Shown: in pieces, positions 22,290-33,723 of the stretch
How the letters are laid out: each line of letters opens with the position of its first letter
Numbering within the stretch: position 1 is the stretch's first letter
Notes under the pieces: model-generated
The model's database searches: none
What the model was told of the DNA's origin: nothing
What the model saw: the letters and a program-made list of their open reading frames with translations, nothing else
Made by a program: the position numbers and the translations under genes
Source of the DNA: Physcomitrium patens
Lineage: Eukaryota; Streptophyta; Bryopsida; Funariales; Funariaceae
Length of the DNA: 64,000 bases
Assembly: GCF_000002425.4 (NCBI RefSeq)
Contig: NC_037273.1
Coordinates: 2,586,904-2,650,903 of the forward strand
Direction: 5' to 3'

Positions 22290-23430
22290 AGATGTCTCTT
22301 TTTAAATAGAACTACTGTTTGGAGCCAAATCGGCAAGTTAGCCAAATTATTACCTAGGACCAAATAAACTTAAAAAGCTGTAAAAGACATTGGATGAACT
22401 CTTGGAGAAGAGACTCATTCAACAAAGCACATCACCATAGAAAGAACTTATATTCTTTATACCCAAGAAGGATGGTGGATTTTGACTTTGCATCAACTAT
22501 CGAGGCTTTAGTAAGCAGATTATTAAAAATATATATCTATTTATATGTATAGATAATCTTCTTAAAAAACTTTGAGATGTAACCATCTTTAGCAAATTGA
22601 ATCTTTGAAGTAGCTATTGGCAAACATCTATCATAAGAGAGGATAAAAAAAAAAGATGGAATTTTGTATGTACTACAAATATTTTGAATGGCTTATTTTA
22701 CCTTTTGGCCGTATCAATGCTCCAATCTCCTTTATGGATTACATAAAAAAATTATTTTGGAACCTTTTGAAAAAGTATGTATTTATCTTCATTGATGATA
22801 TCTTAATGTATAGCAAAATCTCTAAGAAGTATGAGCAATATCTATGAAAAGTATTATATCAGTTGTAAGATAGTCGCTTCTATTTCAAGTAATCAAAGTA
22901 TAAACTTTGGAAGTCAAAAATCACCTTTGTAAGGCATGCGGTGTCTTTTGAAGGCATGCACATGGAGCATGATAAGATGAAAGCAATGGAAGATTGACCA
23001 ACCTCTAAAGATGCTTCTAAAGTTTGCTCCTTTTTAGGCCTTGTTGAATATTATTGTTATTTTGTTCAATGATTTACATACATTGTTGCCTTGTTGATAA
23101 GCCTATTAGAGAAAAGTATCCTATTTGAATAAAAATTAGAATAGTAATGTGCCTTTGATAGGTTGAAGGAGGTACTCATTATTACTCCAATATTACAACC
23201 ATATAATCTTAACCTTTCTTATATACTTCACATTGATACTTTCAACTTTGCTATTAGAGTGGTCCTTCAACAAGACTTTAATAGGGGCCTTTAATCTATG
23301 GCATAGAAATTATGTAAGCTTAGAAGGGCAGAGCACAATTACTTTGTACATAATTGAGAGCAATTATTAATTGTACATGCCACAAAGGTGTGGTGACACT
23401 ATCTGTTGGAGAAGCTAATAATTGTCAGAC
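22290..23430 (+). pseudogene. RT and RNase H relic of element E
   Basis: The best-preserved part is 22656-22847: YYKYFEWLILPFGRINAPISFMD followed by VFIFIDDILMYSK, so the catalytic F-I-D-D is intact although the surrounding frame is full of stops. RNase H-like remnants follow to about 23,430. Confidence 0.7.
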
Positions 23431-23699
23431 TAACCATCAATCTCTAATACATGATTAACATCTAAAAAATATAAAATTACAACATAATTATTAAAAAGAA
23501 CAATTGTAATTTTTGACATGTAACTTGAGTACAAACAAGGGTGACAATATACTATATTAAATAACTTATTGTGGAGACCAAACTTGAAGGCCAAATTAGG
23601 AGACATGGCAAAAGTCACTACCATTAGTAATGTCATTTTAAACCTAATTAAAGAAGTAGAATAAAAAAAAGCTATACATTGGAATGCTTATTTTGAGAT

Positions 23700-25095
23700 A
23701 ATTAGCGATTGATTGAAAGTAGGCAATGTATTATTTGAAGATTATAGTTTTAGAAATGACTTGCTCTATTTCAAGAAGTAAATTTATGTACTTAATAATG
23801 CTATATTCTAGACATGTATACTTGAAGAGAGACATGACATCCTAATATAGAATATCTTAAGTATAAGAAGACTCTAAAACGAATCTCAAGAATGTAGTTT
23901 TTGGCAAATTTGGATTATGATGTTTGAACTTTTGTGCATTCTTGCAAGTCATGTCAATATAACAAAATATGCAATGGAATATTTCTTGGACTATTATAGT
24001 CAATTCCACTACCTATGGCATAATGGGAGCATGTGACTATGAATCTCATTACATGTTTGCTGCAGACACCTCACAATCATACTATAGTTATTATCTATAT
24101 GGACCAACTTTTGAAGCAACTTCACTTGGCCGCGGTGTACTTGGATATTTATTTTTTAATACTAGCATAAGTCTTATTTGATATTATTTTTTTTCTCTAT
24201 AGATTATCTCATATCATCATTTCAAATCAAGATTTATGCTTCATAGGAAGTTTTTGGCAGACCTTGTGTAAGCTACTAGGTACACAACTTGCTATGTCTA
24301 TGGCCTTCTATTTCCAAACATATGAACAAATAGAACATGCAAATTAAACCTTAAAAGATATGCTATAGATATTTATGGTAATAAATCAAAATTATTAAAA
24401 TGGATATTTGACTATCTTAAAATTTGCTTATAATAATAGTATTTAAGTAAATACTAGTCATTTACCATTCTTTTATAATACCGAACAGTATCCAATTATA
24501 CTAACAACTCTTCATTGTCTCATTGACATCAAAAATTTGACAACAAAAAAATTTATACAATAGCTTACAATGGCCTTACAAGAGATATTACATTGCTTCT
24601 TTATTGCATAGAATCAATAGAACCAATATGTCAATAACCATTAGTAATACAAGACCTTTTGGGAGGGTGATCAAGTGTTATTCATCAACGCCAACTTGCC
24701 ACTTGTTACATCAACTTAAATTTATAAACTAGCACTTTGGTGGTTTAGGCCTTTCTACATTTTTGTAGTGATTTTTGATGTTGCATATTGCTTCAAATTT
24801 TTGCCACAAATTTGGATTTATTCGATCTTCCATGTTTTGTAATTCAAAGAATTTTATACTAAATCAAGGGACTTTTCAAATCAATATCAACTACCACCAC
24901 CACCAATTATAGTTGGACTAACAAGAGTATGAAGTAGATACTATTTTGGAGCATTGCTACCTTTGCCATGGCAGTGGATGTCCACAACTTTAGTACAAAG
25001 TCGTCTAAAAAGATTATTCTATCTATGATACAATGTATGAATCTATACAGAACCTCATCCATTGCCAAGAAATAATTTAGACATACCTTTAAGAT
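23700..25095 (+). pseudogene. Integrase and chromodomain relic of element E
   Basis: Integrase is recognisable only by position and short matches in several frames. The chromodomain (24,912-25,095) reads QEYEVDTILEHCYLCHGSG, then YKVV.KDYSIYDT and HCQEI, matching the chromodomain fold with tryptophans changed to stops. A plus-strand open stretch at 23969-24181 within this interval is not part of the pol frame. Confidence 0.5.
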
Positions 25096-25619
25096 CAAAA
25101 TGAGGATGTTCCATATTAATAGAAGAAGATTAATTGTAACGAGGTATAAATAGATGTTTATATTATTAATGTATAGAGATAGATACTTGGAGCCGTATTT
25201 GAAAAGTTTATAGAAATTTTTAGAATTGGGATTAGATTAGTGGATTATGTAGGATCTACCATAGAATATTTTTAAAAAATTTAGGATGATTATTTAAGTA
25301 GAATCTATTATATGATATTCTAAAAAAAATTAAAGAGATTATGTAGGTAGAATCTATAATTAAAAATATTCTAAAAAATTCTACAATAGTTGAAAAAAGT
25401 ATATATAGGACTAGTTAGGACCATTTGGGTAATTAATCAAGTATGGATTTGGATCCTTTCTCTTAGTAAAGTTTGATTCTACATCTTCTTGTTTAGTTCT
25501 ATTCTATTTTTTTTTATTGTAGTCTACTTTGTCTTATGTTGTGATGGAATTTATGTTATTCTAGATTAAAAAGGTCATAGATTTTTGAAATAATTCAATC
25601 CCATTTTATAATAGCTTCA

Positions 25620-26350
25620 CTTATACGTTTGATTGGTATAAACAAACTTGAGTAGAATAAAGAAGCTAAAACATCATTTGAAGCTTTAAAAATATATTTT
25701 ATTTTTTTACTAATTTTATATTACATAATCGTGTTGTATCATGATCATGTGGTGAAAGATAATAATATGGATCTTATTATAGAAAAGTCAAGTTAAAAAA
25801 AAAAGTAGAAAAATATAGATTAAAGATAAGAAGGTAGTAAAACTTTTAGTAGTAATGCTGCCCTTTTAGAAAAAATAGCTTCTATTTACTTTGTAGGGCC
25901 AAAAATAATGCAAAATATGGTAGATTGGAAAAATAAATGATATAGACATCTTTAAGAAGAAGTTAAGAGTAAATTCTAGCAAAAATAACCTAGAAAAACT
26001 AGATATTGATACCCAAAGAGGATTGGTTATGAACTAGGATCAAAACTAGACCCTGAGGCACAAAACCGAGTCTTGACGACGACTCTAGGGTTCTTTTATA
26101 AATCAGAGAATAGAATTTGATACCAGATTGGATAAGGTTTCTATAAGCATTAGTTTTGGACGATTTGGAGTTGTTATGACTTTGTAAGAGCTTTACAAAG
26201 TCAAGATTGTTTTGGGATGACTAGGGTTTTGTGAAATAAAATAGGGTTGATGTTTCTAGTGATTTCAAGAGTTTTAAAAGAGATTTATGGGTGAAATTTT
26301 GTGGGCTAATGGTCATAGGTGTGCTTAATATGTGTTGTAAATCTTAGCTT
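25620..26350 (+). repeat. gypsy scrap followed by repeat C copy C2
   Basis: 25,620-25,715 reads EAKTSFEALKIYF.F.LILYYI on the plus strand, resembling the start of an RNase H domain. From 25,720 to 26,350 the sequence matches the 5' half of repeat C1 (14,350-14,980), beginning with the same GTGTTGTA block. Its 3' half is missing. Confidence 0.5.
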
Positions 26351-27830
26351 GATCTAACGGTATCGTATTATGTGCTATCTTGCTTGAGTATGCATCGGGT
26401 CTCTAGCTATGGAAGATAAAACGATGTTTTGCAAGTATCCAAGTAGTCTAGTGGATTTCAACTATCTAAATACAAACTATTTCGGATTTCAATGTAAAAG
26501 CTTAATCCCAATACAAAGTGCTTAAAAACACTATTTTTAATAACTTCAAGATATTATAAGTATAAATTTTTTTGTTATTTGTTAGTTTTATTTTATTTTA
26601 TTTTTATTAGTTTTATTTTTTTATTTTTTTATTTTTTATTTTTTTATTTTTAAACCTTAAACCTAGACAGCAAGCTTCGGTAAGCTGTAATTCTCAATCT
26701 GACTGTCCAATTGTTGTAAAACTTCTATCATTAGTATCTTTGTAAGTCTTCTAAATGCTCAAGAAGTTTCAATCCAATCTAACTTACAGATTGCAAGAAA
26801 ACGTTGTAAATCCACACTGATGTCTCTTGATCACCGCCTAGAAAGTTGATGAAAAATCTTGACTTACAATTTCTCCTTTTCAACCATTAATTCTCATTCA
26901 AACCTTGTATGCAGCTCTGTCTTTTAGTCCTCAACTTATCACATCAAAATTCACCTTATTCTAGTTGATAGATCTCCAGATATTACAAAAACCCTAAACA
27001 ATCTCAATATGCCGACTTTTTATACCTCTTTACACTAATGATAAAATATCCTCTATTTGTACCATTAGATTAACACAAATTTTTGCATGCACTTGGCATA
27101 CTCAATCATCTAGACATCTCTAAAATGTCAACTGTAGAAATTTTTCCAATTTCACAAAACAGTCAAGAGTACTAGCCTTAACTTTGTTGCAAAAAAATCC
27201 AATTCACCAATATAAACATTGACTTTGAGCAACGATTGCAAAGTCCTCCCAAACCCTATGAAACCAAGTCCTACACCTTTCAAAGGAGGTTGAAGCTAGC
27301 TCTCTGATCCCAAAATTTTGATCTCCGAATGCCCTCTTCATTTTCTTCTCTTTTCCTTTAATTCCGTGAGGTCTTCTATTCTTCTGCCTTGGACTCGAAA
27401 TTGAAATAACAGACCGCGCTTCCATAAAATTCCCACCTCTAAGAGGATCTTTCCACGAAAAGGATGTTTCCCTAAAATGGCATAAAAAACAAAATAGTTT
27501 GAAATGGAACCAAAGCCTCCGTAATCGGGACCTCATTGGGTTGCCCAACCAAGTCAAGTCTCATATTGGATAAGAGGCCCATAAGAGGACCTAGATTGGA
27601 TGTCCCTGTAATTGGGTCAAATTGGTCCTTTGCATTAGGCTCACCCAAAAGTTGAATTGGTCCTTTCTCTTTTTTTTGACTCCTAGTAAGAACAGCTTGG
27701 ACACATTCTATCTGATTTATTGGAGTATCTTAAGGACCTCAATTTATCTCCTCAATTTTTTCTTGGCTTTAGATCTGCTGATCTTGATTATTAAAATTGA
27801 ACGAAGCATTACATTGCTAATAAGTATGCC
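26350..27830. other. No gene recognised; old repeat sequence
   Basis: AT-rich, with a long T/A-biased tract at 26,560-26,650. A short block at 26,760-26,800 resembles the inverted repeat C sequence around 15,060-15,090. The minus-strand open stretch at 27204-27557 has no recognisable domain. Probably the decayed part of the retroelement whose zinc knuckle lies at 27,830-27,987. Confidence 0.4.
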
Positions 27831-27992
27831 TTGACTGCTTGCAATTCCTACACAGTGGTATGTAATCATCATTGGCTCTGGGATTGGGACATTCACTAGT
27901 ACAATGACCAATCTGTCAGCAACGAAAACAACAAAGTGGTCTTCTTGTACCTCCATCAGGTATATTGGGTGTCTCTACCAATATATACTTAC
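27830..27992 (-). pseudogene. Double zinc-knuckle gag relic, downstream part
   Basis: Minus strand: VETPNIPDGGTRRPLCC, then CFRC.QIGHCTSEC and PRANDDYIPLCRNCKQ, that is one CCHC knuckle followed by the start of a second. One stop (TGA) sits in the first knuckle. The upstream part is at 34,105-34,335, displaced by the B3 insertion. Read across B3 with a single copy of the target site, the frame is continuous. Confidence 0.7.
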
Positions 27993-28434
27993 TGTCATGG
28001 ATATAGAAATATAGGCTCGAGATCTAACAAGAAGTTCAAGAAGAACTAGTAAGAACTAGATTAATCAGATGAATATAAGAACAACACCAAAGAGGTGAGC
28101 TAGAGCTCCAAGAGATGTATTGTCGAGACTGAAGAACTCTTCAGCCTTGATTCTAATATATACTCCTATTTAGGAAGCTTCTTAAGTAACTTCCACCAAC
28201 TAGGAAGCTTCTCAAGTAACTTCCACTAATTAGGAAGCTTCTCAAGCAACTTTTACCAACTAAGAAGCTTCACAAGTAACTTCCACCAACTAGGAAGCTT
28301 TCTCAAGCAACTTCCATCAACTAAGAAGCTTCTAAAAGGTTCCAAAGACTTACTTCTAGAAGGTTCTAGAAATTTGTTTCTAGAAGGTTCTAGAAACTTG
28401 TTTCTAGAAGGTTTTAAGTACTATGTCCCTAACA
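27993..28434 (-). repeat. 3' LTR of B3
   Basis: 442 bp, preceded in minus sense by the polypurine tract. Contains two perfect four-unit heat-shock elements (28354-28371 and 28378-28395) and about five imperfect 30-bp tandem units (28,170-28,330). Confidence 0.9.
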
Positions 28435-28448
28435 TCACCCCCTCCTTT
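28435..28448 (-). other. Polypurine tract of B3
   Basis: AAAGGAGGGGGTGA (minus sense) directly abuts the 3' LTR; B4 has the same tract at 35382-35396. It would prime plus-strand DNA synthesis. Confidence 0.75.
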
Positions 28449-28490
28449 AGCTTCAAGGTCTCTGAGAAGCAATGTTGTTGTTAATCAGTA

Positions 28491-28838
28491 TCAACGTAAG
28501 AAAATGAAGATTTGTTGCATAACGTCTGCTATGAACTTCAACTGCTGTTCACGAGGCAAGTGGTTCATCGGTCCTTGAAGCCAACAGTAGTGGCCCACGC
28601 CTTCGACTTCAGACCAAGCATGAACTTTCGTGTCTTCATTGTGAAATTGTCCTGCAAACACGCCTTCTAGCTGACCATTGTAAGCAGGCTCGAACTCAAA
28701 TACAATCACCAGTGATCAGTTACTCGGTATCCTTCATCGTGGTTATGGTGTAGGTGGTTCTTCATCTTGGGGTCGCCTTCGTGAGCTAGTCGGTTGAGAT
28801 AATCTGACTAGCATAGTATCTATCTCTTGGCTATCCAT
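28491..28838 (-). pseudogene. ORF3 of B3, broken copy
   Basis: Same 348-nt length and position as the open ORF3 of B4 (35439-35786), between the chromodomain stop and the polypurine tract. Starts MDSQEIDTMLVRLSQPTSS; stops occur in the middle (after PPTP, and within the SN.SLV segment) where B4 has arginine or glutamine codons. The second half (FEPAYNGQLEGVFAGQF to QQIFIFLR) is open. Function unknown. Confidence 0.65.
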
Positions 28839-28938
28839 ATCAAAAGGCTATTGAAAAAATTCTACTTTATCAACTACGAGTTTTGGTGGTGATCTCATCC
28901 TTTCTTATATTCTTGGATGAACAAGCTTCAGAAAGAAG

Positions 28939-31900
28939 CTATCGTTGAACCGGCTTAGGTTTATGAGGATGTTGTTGATGAAACTCTTGTACCTTTTGTG
29001 GCGCATTGGCAAGATTTTCAGCTGGTTCTCAGGTTCGCTCATTAATGTTATAGCCGCACCAATGAACAAGATACTTCAACTTGCCCCACCTTTGTCGTGA
29101 ATCCAACACCTTTTTGACCTCGTATTCCTCGTGATTCTCGATCTCAATACTAGGTGGCAGACATTGCACTCTTCTAGGAAAGGACGACTCTTGATAAGGC
29201 TCTAACAGGAAAACATAAAAGACTGGATGTACCTTCATAGAAGCCAATAACTCTAGACGGTACGCCACTGGATTGATTTGCTTCTGGATGATAAATGGTC
29301 CCAATCTTCGATAGTCCAACTTATCACATCGTTGCTTGGTCTTGATATTCTGTCGAAGAAGCCATACTTTATCTCCAATTTTGAAAGTAGGTGCTTGATT
29401 CCAAAATCTATCTGCAGACCCCTTGTGGGATTCTTGAGTGGATTGTAATTGAAGCTTCAACGTAGTTTGAAGCATTGATAGTTGCTTCGCAAATCCTTCA
29501 GCTGCTGGATTGTTATTTGTTGACGGACTTAATAAATCAAGCTTTGGATGATATCCATAGTTAGCAAAGAATGGTGTGTATTGAGTCGACGCATGGAGGG
29601 TGTTGTTATATGTAAACTCTGCTAGCGACAGATATGCGGTCCAATCGTCCTGTTGATAGTTGATGCTGCATCGTAAGTATTGTTCCAAGACTTCGTTCAC
29701 CCGTTCCGTTTGACCGTCAGTTTGAGGATGGAAAGCCGAAGAAAGCTTGATATCCACCTTCAATATTTCAAAGAGAAATCTCCAAAACTTTGATACGAAC
29801 TGGGTTCCTCGATCTGATACAATATCATCTGGTAGTCCATGATATCGATACACATTATTGAGAAAGAGCCTTACTGTGACTTCACTAGATGATGTCTTCT
29901 TGCAAGGAACAAAGTGCGCCATCTTTGTAAGACGATCTACCATGACAAAGATGCTGACAAATGAGTTCGATGATGGCAGGTCCATGATGAAGTCCATGGA
30001 AACTGAAGACCATGGTCGACGTGGAATCGATAATGGCTATAGGAATCCATAAAGGCGATGTCGAGGATTCTTGGATCTTGAACAGATGTCGCAAGAGAGG
30101 ACAAAATCTTTCACATCCTTCCACATTTGGGGCTACCAAAAATCTCGAGAAATAAGCTCAAAGGTCTTGTTGAATCCAAAATGTCCCTCAGTTGGAAAAT
30201 CATGGCGAGATTGAAGAACTCGGAGTCATGCTGGTCCTTTTGGGATATACAACCGCTCCTCAAAGTATAAAAGATCTCCCTCCACCTAAAACTTGTCATC
30301 ATTGGTATGTTGCTTGATATCAATGGCTACTGGATCTTTAATGATTACGGCATGTACCTGATTTAGGAAGTCAGCATCAATTGCCAGAATAGTAGCGCAA
30401 AGCTGAAATTACTCTGGCTTCAATAACGTCGTACATTGCTGATCAAACGCTGCTTCTCCAGTCTTTGGTACAAGATACGATCTCCTCGATAAGGCATCGG
30501 ATAGTCCTTGCTGCTTTCCAAGTCGATAAGTGATAACAAAATCGAATCTAGATAGCAACATACTCTACCAAGCTTGACGTCGATTTAGAACTCAAGCCGA
30601 CATGAAATTCTCTAAATTCTTGTGATCTGTGTACATGGTCACTGGGCGTGCAGCCCCTTCAAGAAAGTGACGCCATTCTTGGAAAGAATCCACTATAGTA
30701 AGAAGTTCCTTATCGTAGATCTCATAACTAATTTCAGTAGCAAAGAACTTTCGAGAATAAAATGCAACCAGACGGAGCTTCTTGTCTTCTCCCATTTGTG
30801 AAAGTACAACTCCCAAAGTAAAATCTGAAGCATCAGTTTCTAAATAAAAGGCCTTTGTAAAGTCTAGATGTACCAAGATTGGAGCCATAGTAAATGCCGT
30901 CTTCAGGTCTTGAAACACCTTCTCTGCTAGAGGTCCCCATTTCAACTTATCCTTGCATGTCAATCGAGTGAGAAGAGCAGCAACTTGAGAGTAATTCTTG
31001 ATGAAGATTCGATAGAAGTTAACAAAGCTAAGAAAGCATTGTATGTCTTTAACCGTCTTCAAAACCTCCCAGGATACGATTGCTTCCACTTTCTTGGGGT
31101 CCATCTTCAAGCCTTCCATAGTGGCACCGAACCCATAAAAATTCCATCTCTATTTGGTGAAATAAACACTTCTCCAACTTGGCACATAGCCCTCACTCGC
31201 ATAATTTCTTCAACACCAAATAAACGTGCTTTTCAAGCTCTTCGTCATTTTTGGAGAATATCAGAATATCATCTAAGTAAATGACAATAAAATCGTGAAG
31301 GTGCTTCCAAAAATATCATTCATTATATCTTGGAAGATCGTTGGAGCATTGGTAAGACTGAAGGGCATGACATTATGTTCAAAATGGCCATACCTTGTAT
31401 GGAACGCTGTCTTCTACTCATCTCTTTCCTTGATTCGTATGACGTTATAAGCTCTCCTTAGATCAATTTTTATAAAGATCCTTGCACGTCTAAGTTGTTC
31501 TAAGAGACCAAAAATCAAGGGTAACGGATAACAATTCTTCTTTGTTACCTTGTTGAGGCCTCGATAGTCCATCCACATCTGCAATGAGCCATCTTTCTTC
31601 TTCACAAATAAGATGGATGCTCCAGTTGACGATTTTGAATGACGGATGAAGTTCTTGGCTAGTTTCTCATTGATGTACTTTCGCAACTCCGCCAACTCCG
31701 TCTGCGATAGATTGTAGATTGGGCCAAAAGGCAGTTGTGCTCCTTCTTGCAAGTCTATGGCGCAATCAGATGGTCGGTGTTCCAATAGCATGTCAACATT
31801 TTTCTTTTGAAACATATCTTTAAAATCCTTATATTGCTCTGATATACTTGTTTTCAAGATCTTCTCCCCAGTAATTGGAGCCGCATAAATGACAAACGGT

Positions 31901-32460
31901 GTGCCTTCCTTAGACGATCTTATAAACACTGTTGCTTCAATAAATAAGGATTTCTCTATTCGGGGTTTTTTACTAGGCTTGCTCTTAGATGGTTTTGTGG
32001 GAAAGGTCATCTATCGCAACCTCCAATCTATGGATGGGTTATGCTTTTCCAACCAGAAAAGACCAAGAATAATAGGATTTGATAGAGTTCTAATAATATT
32101 GAAAATAATATGGCTACTATGGCCCTTAAACGTCACTTCTATAGGTTCTGATTCATGGGTGACACTACCAAACAATAAAAGTCGCCCATCTATGACCTCA
32201 ACGTGAACAGGTTTGGATTTTTGTACTAAAGGGATCTTATGACGCTTCGTAAATTCTTCGTCTAAGAAACAAGCAGATGCTCTTGAATCTAATAATGCTA
32301 AGGTTCTCAGTTTTTGAGGGCCAATAAACAAAGGGATTGTAAAACAAAGGACAGTTTGAGCGAAAAAAAAGGAACTTGGTTGTTGTTGCAATATTACACT
32401 CTCCAGCCACACGATTCCTATTGTGACTGGGCATCCTCGTTTTCTTGAACAAACGTGCCC
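28939..32460 (-). pseudogene. pol: pol of B3
   Basis: Reads in the -1 frame relative to gag, overlapping it by 43 nt (32460-32418). The protease motif is LLDSRASACFLD, so the catalytic glycine is changed to arginine. RT carries [18 protein letters not shown]; a 1-nt deletion at about 31,310 (five Ts before GGAAGCACC) breaks the frame just before YLDD and is compensated near 31,130. RNase H ([25 protein letters not shown]), integrase (SDRGTQFVSKFW, HPQTDGQTERVNEVLEQYLR) and chromodomain (EEYEVKKVLDS, YLVHW) follow. Ends at TAG 28941-28939. The integrase linker tryptophan is intact here, unlike in A1 and B4. Confidence 0.88.
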
Positions 32461-33443
32461 CTAGTCCTGACAATGCATCGATTTTGCTTCTTAGGGCAGT
32501 TTCTAACTTTGTGGCCTTCTTCACCACAATATAAGCATAGACCTTCTTCCATACACCGCTTTTTTTCTTCTAGAGCAAGAGATTTGACACGTATCGCATC
32601 AATTTGCATGTCTTCTACCTCTGAATGTGAATTCACGCTGCTTGTTGACATAGTTGAGGTATGGCAAATCATATGTTATCTTGAGCGTTGGTCTTAGCGA
32701 CGTTGGAATAGGCAGTTATCGCACTTCATAGCTTGGCTAATAGCTTCATTGAGCGTTTGCGGATCAGGAAGAGTTAACAGCAAATCCTTCACATGATCCC
32801 TTAAACCCCAATAGAATTGATTCATCAATGCTTCTTCGTCCCATTTGATGTCGCATGCTAGTTGCCTGAAATCTGATGCATAGATTGATGTAGAGCGCAT
32901 CCCTTGTCGTAGTGACCAGATCTTTATTGTAGTCCATTGAACCTTGTTGTGTTCACCAAATGCTTCCGCAAATGCCTCCAAAAAGGTTTCAAAGTTGTTT
33001 AATATGGATGATCATTTCTCAAACAAAGGAACAAACCATGATAGAGCTTATCCTGTAAGTAAGGTTCCAACAAGCCCAATACGTGACTCCTCCGTTGGAT
33101 AGCATTCGGGCTGTAAAACTATTATCAACCTAATTTGATTGATGAATCCTCGAAACTTGGAATGCATACCATCGAACTTTTTCGAAAGACTAACTCGGGG
33201 CTCCTTATGTTGTAGAATTAGCGGTGCTTGTCAAACCTGAGGCAAAGTTGCTTCTCCAAGTGCAGAAGTTTGAAGCTGATGCAACCTAGATTGTGCCATC
33301 CGAGATGCTCCATTATTATGAAGCCTTGCCACATTTCCCTCAATCTCTACAGTTCTTTGTGATAACGTAGCAAAGGCATTCATGATAGCATCTAATTTGG
33401 ACTCCAAACTTTCTGTCATACTAATGTCTTAGCCTCCGGCCAT
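32418..33443 (-). pseudogene. gag: gag of B3, several stops
   Basis: 342 codons in one frame from ATG 33443 (MAGG) to TAG at 32420-32418. Contains SKLDAIMNAFATLSQRT near the N-terminus, capsid segments (FEAFAEAFGEHNK equivalent, DFRQLACDIKWDEEALMNQF) and a CCHC knuckle CLYCGEEGHKVRNC near 32,540. Stops are TAA at codon 5 (CAA in B4), TGA near 33,231 (CGA in B1), TAA near 33,056 (shared with B4) and TGA near 33,015 (CGA in B4). No net frameshift. Confidence 0.85.
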
Positions 33444-33710
33444 TCTAAGAGAAGGATAGGAATGACTCTACAAGAAGATAATATTGGTTTAGAAGAGGGT
33501 ACTCCGCAACCTCTAAAATGCCTTAAGAGCTTCAAGAAAAGGGGTAATCCACTCTCTCCAAGAAGAATAAGACTTCAATATTGTAACAAAAGAAGTATCA
33601 ATTTAGAAGAGGGTAATTCGCAACCTCTAAAACGCTAGTACACCTTCAAGAAGAGGGATAATCCACACTCTAACGAGGAAGAAATTAGCTCTGATATCAG
33701 AGGTGAGTTC

Positions 33711-33721
33711 AGTTTCGATAA
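33711..33721 (-). other. Candidate self-priming site of B3
   Basis: TTATCGAAACT in minus sense, 2 nt from the LTR. It pairs with the B3 predicted RNA start (complement of 33851-33861, TTGTCGAGACT) apart from two G-to-A changes, and it shares with it the CGA variant that distinguishes B3 from B1. Confidence 0.45.
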
Positions 33722-33723
33722 AT

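Larger units (their letters stand above)
20200..25610 (+). mobile_element. Decayed chromovirus E, plus strand
   Basis: Plus-strand relic: LTR (about 20,200-20,822), primer site (20,823-20,838), gag with zinc-knuckle remnant (20,950-21,550), protease (21,740-22,080), RT (22,290-22,950), RNase H (23,130-23,430), integrase (23,700-24,700), chromodomain (24,912-25,095) and a second LTR (about 25,136-25,610). The two LTRs match over their last 200-250 bases (20,606-20,822 versus 25,402-25,605) but not upstream. Confidence 0.7.

Noticed and set aside
23969-24181. 70-codon plus-strand open frame inside element E integrase
   Set aside because: Lies within decayed integrase DNA in a non-pol frame; no independent support.
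28168-28330. CRISPR-like array of 30-bp repeats
   Set aside because: The units are directly adjacent without unique spacers and sit inside an LTR of a plant retroelement.
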